Part shown: positions 17,437 to 26,599 of the stretch, one piece after another
Position numbering within the stretch: position 1 is the first letter of the stretch
Layout: the number at the start of each line of letters is the position of its first letter
Assembly (NCBI RefSeq): GCF_008180865.1
Contig: NZ_VTEX01000007.1
Location: forward strand, 17,869 to 81,868
Reading direction: 5' to 3'
DNA from: Rossellomorea aquimaris
GTDB taxonomy: Bacteria; Bacillota; Bacilli; Bacillales; Bacillaceae_B
DNA: 64,000 nucleotides
The notes under the pieces: generated by a model
What the model was told of the DNA's origin: nothing
What the model saw: only the letters and a program-made list of their open reading frames with translations
Database searches by the model: none
Program-made: the position numbers and the translations under genes

Positions 17437-18639
17437 TTATAATGTCCTGCTTACCCATTCGGCAATCCAGGCACAGGCAACGGCGGCATAAGTCCCAACC
17501 ACGTTACCTAGTATTCCCATCAATAATCCTACAGGGGCAAGGGAGGGCTGGAATACAGAGGCTACAACAGGAGCCGAGCTTGTCCCGCCGATATTTCCTT
17601 GAGATCCTACAGCTACGAAGAATAAAGGAGCTCTCAGTAAGCGTGCCACTAAGAAAATGATGATTACATGAATGGCTAACCATACAATTCCCATTGCAAC
17701 GTATTGAGGAGAATCCCATACATAAGCAAGATCGGCTTTTGCTCCGATCGTTGCAAGCAGGAGATAAATTCCTGCGTATCCGATTTTACTTGCACCGTAG
17801 TTCTCAAGGGTGCGGACCTTAGTAAAGGAGAAGAGGATCCCGACTGCAGAAATGATCATAATCGTCCACGTTCCAGCAGAGAGTACATTTGTGACCGGTA
17901 ACGTTTCTGAGAACTTTCGTACAACGTAAGCTACACCGAACCCTAAACCAATGATGGCAGCAAGGTAAGGAACCTCGATAGGCTTGGCATTTTTACGCTG
18001 AAGTTCTCCCATATCCTCATTTACCTTACGGATGATAGAGTTATCCGCTTTGTTCCATTTATCGAATTTATGTTGGAATCCTGCCAGGGCAATCATGATT
18101 CCCATCCAGCTATATCCGACAACGGTATCAACGACAATAATAGGAGAAAGAATTTCTTTCGGTGTACCAGTAGCTTCAATCATGGCAGCCATATTGGCGC
18201 TCCCGCCAATCCAGCTTCCTGCAAGTGCCGCTACTCCAGTCCATGCGTCCTCAGGAAGAAACGGCTGGAATATGGCTAAAGCGATGGGACCTCCGATCAC
18301 GACACCAAGAGTCCCGGCAAGGAACATTGTAATCGCTTTTGGACCAAGCTTTAATGTTGCAGGAACATTTGCTGAAAGAAGCAGCAATAATAATCCCACT
18401 GGTAATATGTAAGCCGATGTAAAGTCATATAAAGCCGACTGATCCGGGATGATTCCAAACGTTGTAGATAACATCGGAAGGAAATAAGTCCAGATTAATG
18501 GTGGAGCATAATGAAAGAACTTTTGTAAGAAAGGATTCTTCGACTCCCCAAGAATAAACACAAGACCTACTAAGGCAGCTAAATAAGAAAAGATTGCCAT
18601 AGGTTCTTGAATTAAGATAGTGTCAAAACGCCACCACAT
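17437..18639 (-). CDS. DUF819 family membrane protein, YjcL-like
   Basis: A 400-residue integral membrane protein with about 10-12 hydrophobic segments. The conserved region GSWIGGSANMAAMIEATG and a second GSQGNIGGTSSAPVVAS repeat identify DUF819. The two glycine-rich helices look like the broken-helix core of a secondary transporter. The substrate is unknown. AAGGAGG precedes the ATG. It is alone between alsT and a small membrane-protein gene. Confidence 0.85.
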   Translation of the reverse strand: MWWRFDTILIQEPMAIFSYLAALVGLVFILGESKNPFLQKFFHYAPPLIWTYFLPMLSTTFGIIPDQSALYDFTSAYILPVGLLLLLLSANVPATLKLGPKAITMFLAGTLGVVIGGPIALAIFQPFLPEDAWTGVAALAGSWIGGSANMAAMIEATGTPKEILSPIIVVDTVVGYSWMGIMIALAGFQHKFDKWNKADNSIIRKVNEDMGELQRKNAKPIEVPYLAAIIGLGFGVAYVVRKFSETLPVTNVLSAGTWTIMIISAVGILFSFTKVRTLENYGASKIGYAGIYLLLATIGAKADLAYVWDSPQYVAMGIVWLAIHVIIIFLVARLLRAPLFFVAVGSQGNIGGTSSAPVVASVFQPSLAPVGLLMGILGNVVGTYAAVACAWIAEWVSRTL

Positions 18640-18896
18640 AGTAAAACCTCCTTAAAAATAGATAACAAGGTTTACTATAACATTGAAAACGGTTACTATT
18701 TAGAATTTTAATAAGTGCTAATCTTTAATCAATACTGAATATAAAAGAAGGGGCATTCAAAGGAACAAGGAGGAGTCACAAGGTCAGTTTGCTCAACAAA
18801 AAAAGCCACAGGAATCCATGGCAATGAGTTCAAATGAAGGAAAGATGTATGAATGCTTGTAATGAGGATTTTTAATATAGAAGGATGGGATAAGGA

Positions 18897-19064
18897 TTAA
18901 TAATAATTCCAGAATCCTAAAGCGAATAATAATATCCCCGTAATCATTGAAATTCCAAATAACATAAATAAGAAATCAAGAATACTGTCGGCGAAGACTC
19001 TTCTACGGTTTTCACTTTTAAAATGACGTACTTCCTTTCGATACGATCGTGCAGCACGACTCAT
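18897..19064 (-). CDS. small single-pass membrane protein
   Basis: A 55-residue protein starting MSRAARSYRKEVRH, with a very basic N-terminal half and one or two C-terminal hydrophobic segments (about residues 25-52). The start at 19064 follows GAGGAGG at good spacing. The upstream ATG at 19082 would place that site in the coding region. No family is recognised. The basic head should face the cytoplasm. Confidence 0.6.
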   Translation of the reverse strand: MSRAARSYRKEVRHFKSENRRRVFADSILDFLFMLFGISMITGILLFALGFWNYY

Positions 19065-19204
19065 AAAAAACCTCCTCCTCAATAAACATCATTTGTATTA
19101 ACACATATTCGTCACAATCCAAGAAAATCCTTCCTGAAAGTGAAAAATATGCCGACTTACCTATAACCAAGTCGAATGGAGGGGCGGACCTTCACTACAT
19201 CTAC

Positions 19205-19245
19205 AACACAAAATAAGAGGCTATGCAAAGATAGCCTCTCATTTG
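19205..19245. terminator. probable terminator of the CBS gene
   Basis: AGAGGCTAT..ATAGCCTCT hairpin about 45 bases beyond the minus-strand stop codon, with a T-rich minus-strand tail. Confidence 0.65.
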
Positions 19246-19283
19246 GATAAAGAAAGCTTAGAAGTGAGTACCTGCAGCCTCAA

Positions 19284-19697
19284 TTAGCGGAGGTTATTTT
19301 GAGAAATTCCGCTAAGGGCGCTTCCGGCACTTTGATCCGATTGCTGTTGTACTGCCAAATCCCCCAGAGCCAGCATCCCGACCAGCTGTCCGTTTTCCAC
19401 GACAGGCAAACGACGGACCTGGTGTTGAGACATTAAAGCGGATGCTTCCTCAACCGATGCATCCGGAGAGATTGTCACGACCTGCTGTGACATAACTTGA
19501 GAGACATTTCCCTGTGCACCTTGAGTCAGTCCACGAGTAGCAATATCACGGTCTGTTACCATACCGACAACTTGTCCGTTTTCAACAACGGGGACGGAAC
19601 CAACATTTCTGGAACTCATTTTAGATGCGACGCTCTGAAGTGAGTCCTGATTTGAAGCGGCTTCCACATTTGTCGACATAATATCACGAACTTGCAT
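19284..19697 (-). CDS. tandem CBS-domain protein, YhcV-like
   Basis: A 137-residue protein consisting of one Bateman module. CBS1 is about 1-60 (VRDIMSTNV, VGSVPVVENGQVVGMVTDRDI) and CBS2 about 66-122 (VSQVMSQQVVTI, VRRLPVVENGQLVGMLALGDL). The Ser/Gln-rich tail is disordered. Such stand-alone modules bind adenine nucleotides and act as sensors. B. subtilis YhcV is similar. The target is unknown. AGGGGGA precedes the ATG. Confidence 0.88.
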   Translation of the reverse strand: MQVRDIMSTNVEAASNQDSLQSVASKMSSRNVGSVPVVENGQVVGMVTDRDIATRGLTQGAQGNVSQVMSQQVVTISPDASVEEASALMSQHQVRRLPVVENGQLVGMLALGDLAVQQQSDQSAGSALSGISQNNLR

Positions 19698-20102
19698 GTA
19701 AATTCCCCCTTAATCAAATTGGCAGTACAACATTATTATTCGACAAATCCACTCAACTATTCTTAATGGTTTCAGCCATTATTTTCAAATGAGAGGGACG
19801 GACCTTCATAGAGTGCTTCTTGGATATCATTTAGTAATAAACATTTGATTAACCCCCCGTAAGATCCTCCTTATCCTGGTATGAGTATAGGATCCAGTGA
19901 GAATGTTTTTTCGATGTACCGGGCGATTAATTTTCATGATATTAAATGTGTCATTAGGGACAAAATATTCTAAGAAAAAGTGAGGAAATAGGATTATAGT
20001 TTCATTTTTAGGGAAAAGGAAAACCATTAACGATAAAGTGAAACTTTTCTTTAGAATAAACGTACAAATAGGTAACGACATATTATAAAAGAGGTGAATA
20101 AC
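19698..20102. other. gene-free stretch between divergent genes
   Basis: AT-rich, 405 bp, between the CBS gene (minus) and a small plus-strand ORF. It holds one copy of AGGGACGGACCTTC near 19796, which also occurs near 7490 and 37380. No RNA structure or credible gene was recognised. Confidence 0.5.
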
Positions 20103-20252
20103 GTGGTAAAGGAGAACGATCGCTTAAAAAAGGTGATAACGAAATTGTCGAACGTTGGTGTTAATATTTCAAAAACGAAATCAAGACGTGAAATTCTTCA
20201 TTCACTCAAGCAGTATCAGCCATTACCTAAGACGTTAACCCAAGACTATTGA
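20103..20252 (+). CDS. small basic protein, Lmo0850-like
   Basis: A 49-codon frame with a GTG start preceded by AAAGAGGTG at normal spacing. It encodes a basic helical peptide with the segment KKVITKLSNVGVNISKTKSRRE. This resembles the short Lmo0850-type proteins found in many Bacillaceae. The function is unknown. Good ribosome-binding context and the recognisable pattern make it a likely real gene despite its size. Confidence 0.6.
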   Translation: MVKENDRLKKVITKLSNVGVNISKTKSRREILHSLKQYQPLPKTLTQDY

Positions 20253-20335
20253 ACTTACTCCCCGAGAAATATTGGACAGACATATTCCCCCTTTTTTCAC
20301 GATATACTAAGTAGTAGTGAAGAGGAGGGGTAGTT

Positions 20336-20617
20336 ATGGAAAGAATGATGTTTGATTTACAGGCATTAAAGGAAATCAGAAAGAAGGCAGATGAAATTTC
20401 ATACTACTGTATGAGCCGAGATCAACCAGATCCTCATCGTGTAAGCACGGCGTTAGATCAGGTATGCCGTGCACTTGCTATGTTTGCAGAAACGGAAATT
20501 CATCGAATGGAGAATCACCATATTCCTTATGACCCCGAAAGTTATATTAAAGGTCGTCTTGGAATTGCCCATCGATCTGTTCTCCAAGTCCCTCAAGGGG
20601 ATTCCAATACAGCATAG
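20336..20617 (+). CDS. conserved-type small soluble protein, unidentified
   Basis: A 93-residue protein without signal peptide or TM segment, predicted mostly helical (MFDLQALKEIRKKADEISYY and RVSTALDQVCRALAMFAETE). The ATG follows GAGGAGGGG at ideal spacing and a long terminator ends the gene. I do not recognise a family. Confidence 0.7.
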   Translation: MERMMFDLQALKEIRKKADEISYYCMSRDQPDPHRVSTALDQVCRALAMFAETEIHRMENHHIPYDPESYIKGRLGIAHRSVLQVPQGDSNTA

Positions 20618-20621
20618 TAAA

Positions 20622-20756
20622 AGAGGTTGACCCAAGAATTCAAGGGCTTCTAAGTCAATAACATGATAGAAATAAATCAGAAACTCTGAAAGAATTAGGA
20701 CTGGTCCTTTAAGGATGACATCACTCATCGTTTTGGGTCAGCCTCTTTTTATTTAC
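20622..20756 (+). terminator. terminator-like hairpin with a very long loop
   Basis: AAAAGAGGTTGACCCAA (from 20620) pairs with TTGGGTCAGCCTCTTTT (ending near 20751) across about 95 bases. The loop itself has short hairpins. The T run after the 3' arm fits termination. Confidence 0.6.
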
Positions 20757-20783
20757 TACTCTAAAAGTTAGGTGACGATATTC

Positions 20784-21683
20784 ATGATGATGTTTTCGGA
20801 TATACTGTTGGTCTGTAATGGGAAGGCAGGTCAAGGAACGTTAGAAGTTCTGTTAAAAGATGCCGTGCCCCCTTTATTAAATATCTGCACGAACTTAATT
20901 ATTCATAAAACGAAAGAGAAAGGCGATGCCGAAAGAATTTGTAAGGAAACGGGTCATCAATATGAACTGGTGGTCATTATGGGTGGTGACGGAACGATTC
21001 ATGAGGCCATTAACGGATTGGCAGGCTTAGAAAAACGGCCATTGGTAGGCATCCTCCCTGGAGGGACGTGTAATGATTTTGCACGCTCGTTACATATTCC
21101 CATGAATATTGGACAAGCTGTCCGACTCATTGCCGAGCGTCCTATTGAAAAGGATATCGATATCGTCAAAGCGGACGAGCGGTATTTCAGCAATTTCTGG
21201 GGAACGGGGCTGGTCGCAGAGACAAGCGATAATATCGATGTAGGATCAAAGAGTGTCCTCGGAAAACTGAGTTATTATATCAGTGCGTTTCAATCCATTC
21301 AGGAATCCCCAATCTTAAATGTAAAGATAACAACTGATAATGAAGTGATTGAAGAGGAAGTGGTGATGCTATTGGCTGCTAACGGACGATCGATAGGCTC
21401 TAACCCACTGCCGACCTGCATTGATATGGAAGATGGCTTGATGGATATCTACGTAGTCAAGAAAAGCGGATTTCCGTTATTAAAGGAATTTCTCGTTATC
21501 AAAAGTACTGGCAATATCAGTGAACAATATGACGATATTATTCACATACAAGCAAGGGAAGCCTATATCGAACTTGGACAGAATGAAAAGCTTGATATGG
21601 ATGGGGAATTATATGAAGGATCCAGGCAATCTCTCCAAGTGTTAAATAAGCATCTGCGATTTGTGGTTGGAATGTCAGAATAA
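20784..21683 (+). CDS. diacylglycerol/lipid kinase family protein (YtlR/YegS-like)
   Basis: A 299-residue DAGK-catalytic-domain protein. The nucleotide-binding loop is VVIMGGDGTIHEAING, followed by GILPGGTCNDFAR, the two key motifs of the DgkB/YegS/LCB5 superfamily. It should phosphorylate a lipid hydroxyl at the membrane surface using ATP. It resembles B. subtilis YtlR or BmrU more than the essential DgkB, so the lipid is uncertain. I chose ATG 20784 behind AGGTGA; the GTG at 20772 overlaps that site. Confidence 0.83.
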   Translation: MMMFSDILLVCNGKAGQGTLEVLLKDAVPPLLNICTNLIIHKTKEKGDAERICKETGHQYELVVIMGGDGTIHEAINGLAGLEKRPLVGILPGGTCNDFARSLHIPMNIGQAVRLIAERPIEKDIDIVKADERYFSNFWGTGLVAETSDNIDVGSKSVLGKLSYYISAFQSIQESPILNVKITTDNEVIEEEVVMLLAANGRSIGSNPLPTCIDMEDGLMDIYVVKKSGFPLLKEFLVIKSTGNISEQYDDIIHIQAREAYIELGQNEKLDMDGELYEGSRQSLQVLNKHLRFVVGMSE

Positions 21684-21724
21684 AAAGAGAGCAAGGGGGC
21701 TTCATTCACCCTTGCTCTCTTTTC
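21683..21724. terminator. bidirectional intrinsic terminator
   Basis: AAAGAGAGCAAGGG..CCCTTGCTCTCTTTT between the convergent lipid kinase and DedA-like genes. Confidence 0.9.
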
Positions 21725-21730
21725 CTATGA

Positions 21731-22312
21731 TTATACAGTTTTCTTTCTCTTCTTTATTATCAGGTATACCAGATAAACGGCGATTAAGACGCCACCAGCT
21801 CCAAGTGTAAGAAGTGTAAAGTTCTCTTCAATGAAAGGCTTTGCTTTAGCTCCAAGTGCTAAGATGATTGCACCTTCAAGGAAGAAACGAATTCCTCTTC
21901 CGATGATCGACCAGATCACTAATACTCTGATCTTAACACCGGAAACACCTGCGAAAATCGTGAAGATCTTATAAGGTACAGGAGTAAGTCCTGCGATTAA
22001 AAGAGCCATCGCTCCGTATTTATTAAAGTATTCCTCTACTTTTTGAATCCTTTTTTCAGAGAAAAAATATACAAGGATCGGTCGTCCAAGTTTCTTACCA
22101 ATCCACCAGCCAAGAAGGGCTCCGATAACGGAAGCGATAGTCGTATAAAGTGCATATAGCAGTGCGCTATCCGGATTGGCAATCGCTAATGGGATCAGTA
22201 GTACATCAGGCGGTATAGGGAAAAATGATGAGTCAGCGAATGAAACCAGAATCAGTCCCCATACACCATAATCCAGTAACCATGCTTCGAAAGCGTGAAG
22301 TAGTTCAGACAT
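21731..22312 (-). CDS. DedA/VTT-domain membrane protein, YqaA-like
   Basis: A 193-residue polytopic protein with the VTT/SNARE-associated fold. The motif block FADSSFFPIPPDVLLIPLAI forms the first re-entrant helix and LTPVPYKIFTIFAGVSG the second. This is the shorter YqaA branch of the DedA superfamily. Some DedA proteins flip undecaprenyl phosphate or phosphatidylethanolamine, but no substrate is established for this branch. AAAGGAG precedes the ATG. Composite repeat copy B lies upstream of its promoter region. Confidence 0.83.
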   Translation of the reverse strand: MSELLHAFEAWLLDYGVWGLILVSFADSSFFPIPPDVLLIPLAIANPDSALLYALYTTIASVIGALLGWWIGKKLGRPILVYFFSEKRIQKVEEYFNKYGAMALLIAGLTPVPYKIFTIFAGVSGVKIRVLVIWSIIGRGIRFFLEGAIILALGAKAKPFIEENFTLLTLGAGGVLIAVYLVYLIIKKRKKTV

Positions 22313-22454
22313 AAATTTAGTAATCTCCTTTATTGATCAAGCGTTATTTTTTCAATTTTAATGGAACATAAGAAAGTATATCACTTTTCACAAAAGGAGT
22401 CATGAATTATCCTGTAGGGATGAAACGAATTCACGGAAATTATTAACATAAAAC

Positions 22455-22920
22455 CTGCCAAGGCTCTGACAATCAGTGTCTGCTGGATGGTGAGGGGAAC
22501 CGCTCCGCTTTCCGCGGACGTACGGCCGAGCCTCCTCAGCTTCGCTTCCGGGGTCTCGGCACGCACGTTCTTCCGCAGGAGTCTACGCAGTTCCCCTCAC
22601 CATCTTTAAGAGGTTTTGCGTGACAGAGCTGAAAAGTGTTAATAACAATCTAATTTTTAATAAGACATTAATCTCTACTCACTTTAAAGAGGTTGTTTGC
22701 TAAAAGTTTTGTTTTATTGATTTTTTTTAAAGATACATGCTAAGAAAGTTGATTGGAGTGGAAGGGTGCCCGACTCCTGCGGGAATAGCTGGACAGGTGA
22801 GACCACGGAGACGTGCCGAAAAGGCTCACCGCCAGCCCCGCGGAAAGCGAGCATCCTGTAGCGGAAATCAACTACTAATTTCCTTCTCTAAGATAACCAC
22901 AAACTTGGCGAAAAGAGCTT
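22455..22920. repeat. composite palindromic repeat element, copy B (inverted)
   Basis: Same two modules as copy A but in reverse order: module II at 22486-22604 and module I at 22748-22872, about 143 bases apart. The left flank has GGCTCTGACAATCAGTGTCTGCTGG, the reverse complement of the right flank of copies A and C. The right flank ends in AAAAGAGCT. The whole element is therefore inverted relative to the other copies. No coding sequence is credible within it. Confidence 0.8.
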
Positions 22921-22969
22921 AGCGAAATAATCTATTTCTCGGGAAATAGTGACAGAAAAATTATATATT

Positions 22970-24655
22970 CTACATTTCTGAAGGAGACTTCATTCCTAAT
23001 AATCGCAATCCTTCTGCGAGGACTGTCGAAACAGCATGAACCAAGGCTAAACGGGAGGCCTGTTGGGAGTCTTCTGAAATGATTTTAGTTTTTCCGTAAT
23101 AACGGTTAAAGCTTTGTGCGGTATCGACTAAATATTTGGCAATGGTTGAAGGCGCATAGTGTTTCCACGCTTTCTCGACCACCTCCGGAAATAAGCGTAG
23201 CTGTTTAATCACTTCCCAGCTTTCAGCATCGTCAAGCCCCTCAAACGTCAATGGAAGGGATCCACCCGCTTTTCTCAGAATGGATTGAGCTCTGGCGTAC
23301 GTGTACTGAATGTATGGACCTGTTTCACCTTCGAAGGTCAGCATATGTTCCAGGGAGAATTCAATATCGTTCACACGATCATTTTTTAAATCATGAAAGA
23401 TAATGGCGCCCACTCCAACATCTTTCGCCACCTCTGAAGCATTAATTAAGTGAGGGTTCTTCTGCTTAATATTTTCTTCAGCCATATGAATCGCTTCTTT
23501 GAGAACCTCTTCGAGTAAAATGACTCTGCCCTTTCTGGTGGACATCTTTTTTCCATCTTTCAAATAAAGTCCGAAGGGGATATGTTTCATATCATCCGCC
23601 CAGTTAAACCCGAGTTTTTTCAGTACTCCCATCACTTGTTTGAAATGAATGGTCTGTTCCTGGCCAACAACATACAGAGCTTCATCAAAGTCATGCTGAC
23701 GGTGGCGATAAAGTGCTGCAGCCAGGTCTCTCGTAGCATATAGGGTAGCTCCGTCTGACTTCTTGATAAGGCAGGGCGGGAGATTTCCTTCTAAACGAAC
23801 GACTTTCGCACCTTCAGAGGTTTCGAGAAGGTCATGAGCCTGAAGCAATGTCACGACTTCATCCATTTTGTCATTGAAGAACGCTTCGCCATTATAGGAA
23901 TCAAATTCCACTCCGAGCAACGAGTAAATCGTTTTGAAGGCATGAAGTGATTCCTCTTTAAACCATCTCCAAAGCTCCGTTACTTCCGGATCCCCGTCTT
24001 CTAATAGCTTAAAGGCTTTTCTTCCCTCTTTCTCAAGTGAGGGGTCCTTTTCTGCTTCCTCATGAAATTGTTTATATAAAATAAACAATTCAGCGATTGG
24101 GTTATCCTTCACTTTTTGTTGATTTCCCCACTTATTGAATGCGACGATCAATTTCCCGAATTGTGTACCCCAATCACCGATATAATTGATTTTTTCTGTT
24201 GTATATCCGCACTTTTCGGCAATGGTGGCGATGGAATTTCCGATGACTGTGGAGCGTAAATGTCCCATGGAAAATGGTTTCGCAATATTAGGGGAGGACA
24301 TATCCAATACGATGTTTTTTTGATTTCCAAATTCATGACTTCCGTAATCCTTGCCATTCTCTAATATAGCTGAAACAATTTCTTTCCCTGCTTTCACTCC
24401 ATCAAATCGGATATTAACATAGGGACCTACTGCTTCCACTTTACTGAAAAAGGGAGAGGAGAGGGCATCGGCAACCTCACCTGCAATGACATGGGGGGCT
24501 TTTTTCCATGATCTCGCCAGCTGGAAGCATGGAAAGGCCAGGTCTCCCAAATGAGAATGTTTGGGCGTTTCAATCAACTCGTAAAGATTATTCTTGTTCC
24601 AATCGGACAACACATGTGTGAGCGCATCGGCTACTATTGATTTCAAATCCATCAT
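22970..24655 (-). CDS. argS: arginine-tRNA ligase, T-box controlled
   Basis: A 561-residue class I synthetase charging tRNA-Arg in the cytoplasm. The Add1/Arg_S N-domain is about 1-85. The HIGH-like motif is SMGHL in SPNIAKPFSMGHLRSTV, and the KMSKS-like motif is KMSTRKG. The DALR anticodon-binding domain is C-terminal. The sequence differs clearly from B. subtilis ArgS near the N-terminus and ends SPSEM rather than the usual ERM. Together with the T-box this suggests the inducible paralogue known in some bacilli. GGAGG precedes two adjacent ATGs (24655, 24652); either could be the start. Confidence 0.92.
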   Translation of the reverse strand: MMDLKSIVADALTHVLSDWNKNNLYELIETPKHSHLGDLAFPCFQLARSWKKAPHVIAGEVADALSSPFFSKVEAVGPYVNIRFDGVKAGKEIVSAILENGKDYGSHEFGNQKNIVLDMSSPNIAKPFSMGHLRSTVIGNSIATIAEKCGYTTEKINYIGDWGTQFGKLIVAFNKWGNQQKVKDNPIAELFILYKQFHEEAEKDPSLEKEGRKAFKLLEDGDPEVTELWRWFKEESLHAFKTIYSLLGVEFDSYNGEAFFNDKMDEVVTLLQAHDLLETSEGAKVVRLEGNLPPCLIKKSDGATLYATRDLAAALYRHRQHDFDEALYVVGQEQTIHFKQVMGVLKKLGFNWADDMKHIPFGLYLKDGKKMSTRKGRVILLEEVLKEAIHMAEENIKQKNPHLINASEVAKDVGVGAIIFHDLKNDRVNDIEFSLEHMLTFEGETGPYIQYTYARAQSILRKAGGSLPLTFEGLDDAESWEVIKQLRLFPEVVEKAWKHYAPSTIAKYLVDTAQSFNRYYGKTKIISEDSQQASRLALVHAVSTVLAEGLRLLGMKSPSEM

Positions 24656-24682
24656 CTACACCTCCTGATAAAATTAAACACA

Positions 24683-24720
24683 AAAAAACCCGTCTCTATC
24701 CAACATAGAGACGAGTTTTA
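24683..24720 (-). terminator. T-box attenuator terminator
   Basis: On the minus strand AAACTCGTCTCTAT..ATAGAGACGGGTTT followed by TTTTTG, directly after the T-box sequence. Confidence 0.9.
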
Positions 24721-24930
24721 GCTCGCGGTACCACTCTTATTCCCCAAAAGGGCGCTCATTGTATAACGGGAGATCCCGGTTCTTCTCTACTGACTTCAAG
24801 AAAAACTTCTCAGAAGTGCGGTTCATCCCAGGCTTCACACCAGGCTTCCACCAACCCCGGCTCGCTTTCGATCCACGTCAGAATTACTCTCTTCATCTTC
24901 GAATATGCGTATATAATTACTATTATTTTA
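24686..24930 (-). promoter_or_regulatory. T-box riboswitch of argS
   Basis: On the minus strand the leader contains GAAAGCGAGCCGGGG (stem I distal region) and the T-box AGAGTGGTACCGCGAG at about 24722-24737. The overlapping terminator follows. In the stem I 3' side the segment GATGAACCGCACTTC offers CGC followed by A as the specifier, an Arg codon, matching the gene. Uncharged tRNA-Arg should stabilise antitermination. Confidence 0.92.
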
Positions 24931-24952
24931 CACATTCTGGAGACGATTGCAA
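24925..24952 (-). promoter_or_regulatory. SigA promoter of the argS T-box transcript
   Basis: On the minus strand TTGCAA (24952-24947), a 16-base spacer and TAAAAT (24930-24925), upstream of T-box stem I. Confidence 0.6.
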
Positions 24953-24959
24953 CCTGTAA

Positions 24960-26135
24960 TTAAGAATCTTCTGATGAAAACATATACGTTTTATGGTGGA
25001 ACCTCATACTGAACACAAGTCCCAGGGCCAGCATATTCCCCATTAGTGAACTTCCCCCATAGCTGATAAAAGGAAGAGGAATCCCAGTGATTGGAAGTAA
25101 TTGAATCGTCATTCCGATGTTCTGGAACACATGGAATGTAATCATACTGATAATCCCTGCGCATACATAGGCGTTGAACGGTTCTTTTGTGTCTAGAGCC
25201 GTTTTCGTCAGATGGTAAATCAACAAGAAGTATAAGCTGATCACGACACTTGCGCCAATAAATCCGTATTCCTCACCAATGACACTGAAAATAAAGTCGG
25301 TATGATTTTCCGGGATATATACTTCTCCATCACTGTAGCCTTTTCCGAAGATCTGCCCGGAGCCAATGGCGTTAAGGGAGTTAATTAAGTGAAAACCTTC
25401 TAATTTTGCGTAGTTATAAGGATCTAACCAAGCATAAATACGTCCAAATTGATAAGGCTTTACATTTAAATATTTTTCAAGCAGCTCAGGAGCCCAAATC
25501 ACAAGTGAAAGGATGATTCCCCCAAGCACTCCGATAGAAGCATATATCGGAACGATCAGCTTCCACGTAATACCTGAAACTAAAATGATTCCGGTCATGA
25601 TGGCTAAAATGACAAGGGAAGTCCCTAAATCCGGCTGCTGCATAATAAAGGCAAGGGGAAGGAGAGTCGTCGCCCCGATTTTCACTAACAATTGAAAATC
25701 TGTCTGTAATGTTTTACTTGGATTTAGCTCATGATGATTTGTAATGATTCGTGCAAGAGCAAGAATTAAGAACGTCTTCATAAATTCTGAAGGCTGTATC
25801 GAACCAAGCGGTCCAAGCATGAACCAGCTTTTGGCTCCGTTTCTGTAAGGGGCGATGCTTTCCGGTGAGATGAGTAATACTAGCAGCAGGAAAATCCCTG
25901 CACCGTATATGTACCAGGCAAGTCGCTTATACTGATCGGAATCAAGGAATAAGGCTCCACCAATAATAATTCCACCTACGACATACCAAAAAGCCTGTCT
26001 TATCACAAAGTTTGTCCCATATTGACCTGAAGTCTGGGCACTGCTTATTCCCATAGCACTAACGATAAAAAACAACATTAATAAAAAGAGAAGACCCCAA
26101 TCGATCTTGTCAGCAAATCGCTGGCGAGTTTCCAT
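24960..26135 (-). CDS. rodA: RodA/FtsW/SpoVE-family peptidoglycan glycosyltransferase
   Basis: A 391-residue SEDS protein with about 10 TM segments. Signatures are GAKSWF, GSIQPSEFMKTFLIL, QQPDLGTSLVI (with the catalytic Asp region), ENHTDFIFSVIGEEYG and PLPFISYGGSS. Length and sequence fit RodA, which polymerises lipid II for side-wall elongation with a class B PBP. SpoVE or FtsW are less likely. The start at 26135 follows AGGTGA; a TTG two codons upstream is possible. It ends just before the argS promoter. Confidence 0.87.
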   Translation of the reverse strand: METRQRFADKIDWGLLFLLMLFFIVSAMGISSAQTSGQYGTNFVIRQAFWYVVGGIIIGGALFLDSDQYKRLAWYIYGAGIFLLLVLLISPESIAPYRNGAKSWFMLGPLGSIQPSEFMKTFLILALARIITNHHELNPSKTLQTDFQLLVKIGATTLLPLAFIMQQPDLGTSLVILAIMTGIILVSGITWKLIVPIYASIGVLGGIILSLVIWAPELLEKYLNVKPYQFGRIYAWLDPYNYAKLEGFHLINSLNAIGSGQIFGKGYSDGEVYIPENHTDFIFSVIGEEYGFIGASVVISLYFLLIYHLTKTALDTKEPFNAYVCAGIISMITFHVFQNIGMTIQLLPITGIPLPFISYGGSSLMGNMLALGLVFSMRFHHKTYMFSSEDS

Positions 26136-26599
26136 AATCAATTCACCTGAATTTCTAAAGATTTCACATTCCTAGTCTAATAGAAATGAAGGGAAATTTC
26201 TACTCATGACCTGATAAAATACGGAAGTTCTGACGGGATGTTACAGGCATCAAACGAAATTTGTCGAAATGAATTCAATGATAAAGCCCATGGGAGTGGG
26301 ATACGACAGAGGAAGAGTGAAAAGTAATACCATTTTTTACATAATTGTGATCATTATTTGTCTTCGGAATATGAGAAGAAAGTGCCGTGGCCTAAAAACC
26401 TGACCGCGATTCCTTCCATTCCTATAACCTAAATAGAAATAATTAAAGCCAACGGTCCTGCAATATGACTATTTTCGACAATTACCTGCGACTTTTGTCA
26501 TCATTTTGAAATGAAATAGAAAAGAACAAGTACCCTACATATTTGCTAAAATAGAAACTACGAGTTGTGCATCGTGTCAATCAGATGGAGGGAATGTTC
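26136..26599. other. 464-bp gene-free stretch between divergent rodA and an unknown gene
   Basis: No credible ORF. It must contain both divergent promoters. The segment 26380-26480 has scattered GC-rich patches (GTGCCGTGGCC, AAAGCCAACGGTCC) in AT-rich surroundings and could fold, but it matches no riboswitch class I know. Confidence 0.5.

Noticed and set aside
18760..18865. Possible small gene (QGQFAQQKKPQES-like frame) before the DUF819 gene
   Set aside because: The frame has no start codon or RBS until its last 15 codons and does not match a small acid-soluble spore protein.
26370..26500. Riboswitch in the rodA/unknown-gene spacer
   Set aside because: Patches such as AAAGCC and CCTAAA recall c-di-GMP-I or cobalamin elements, but the order and spacing of conserved blocks do not fit any class I know.
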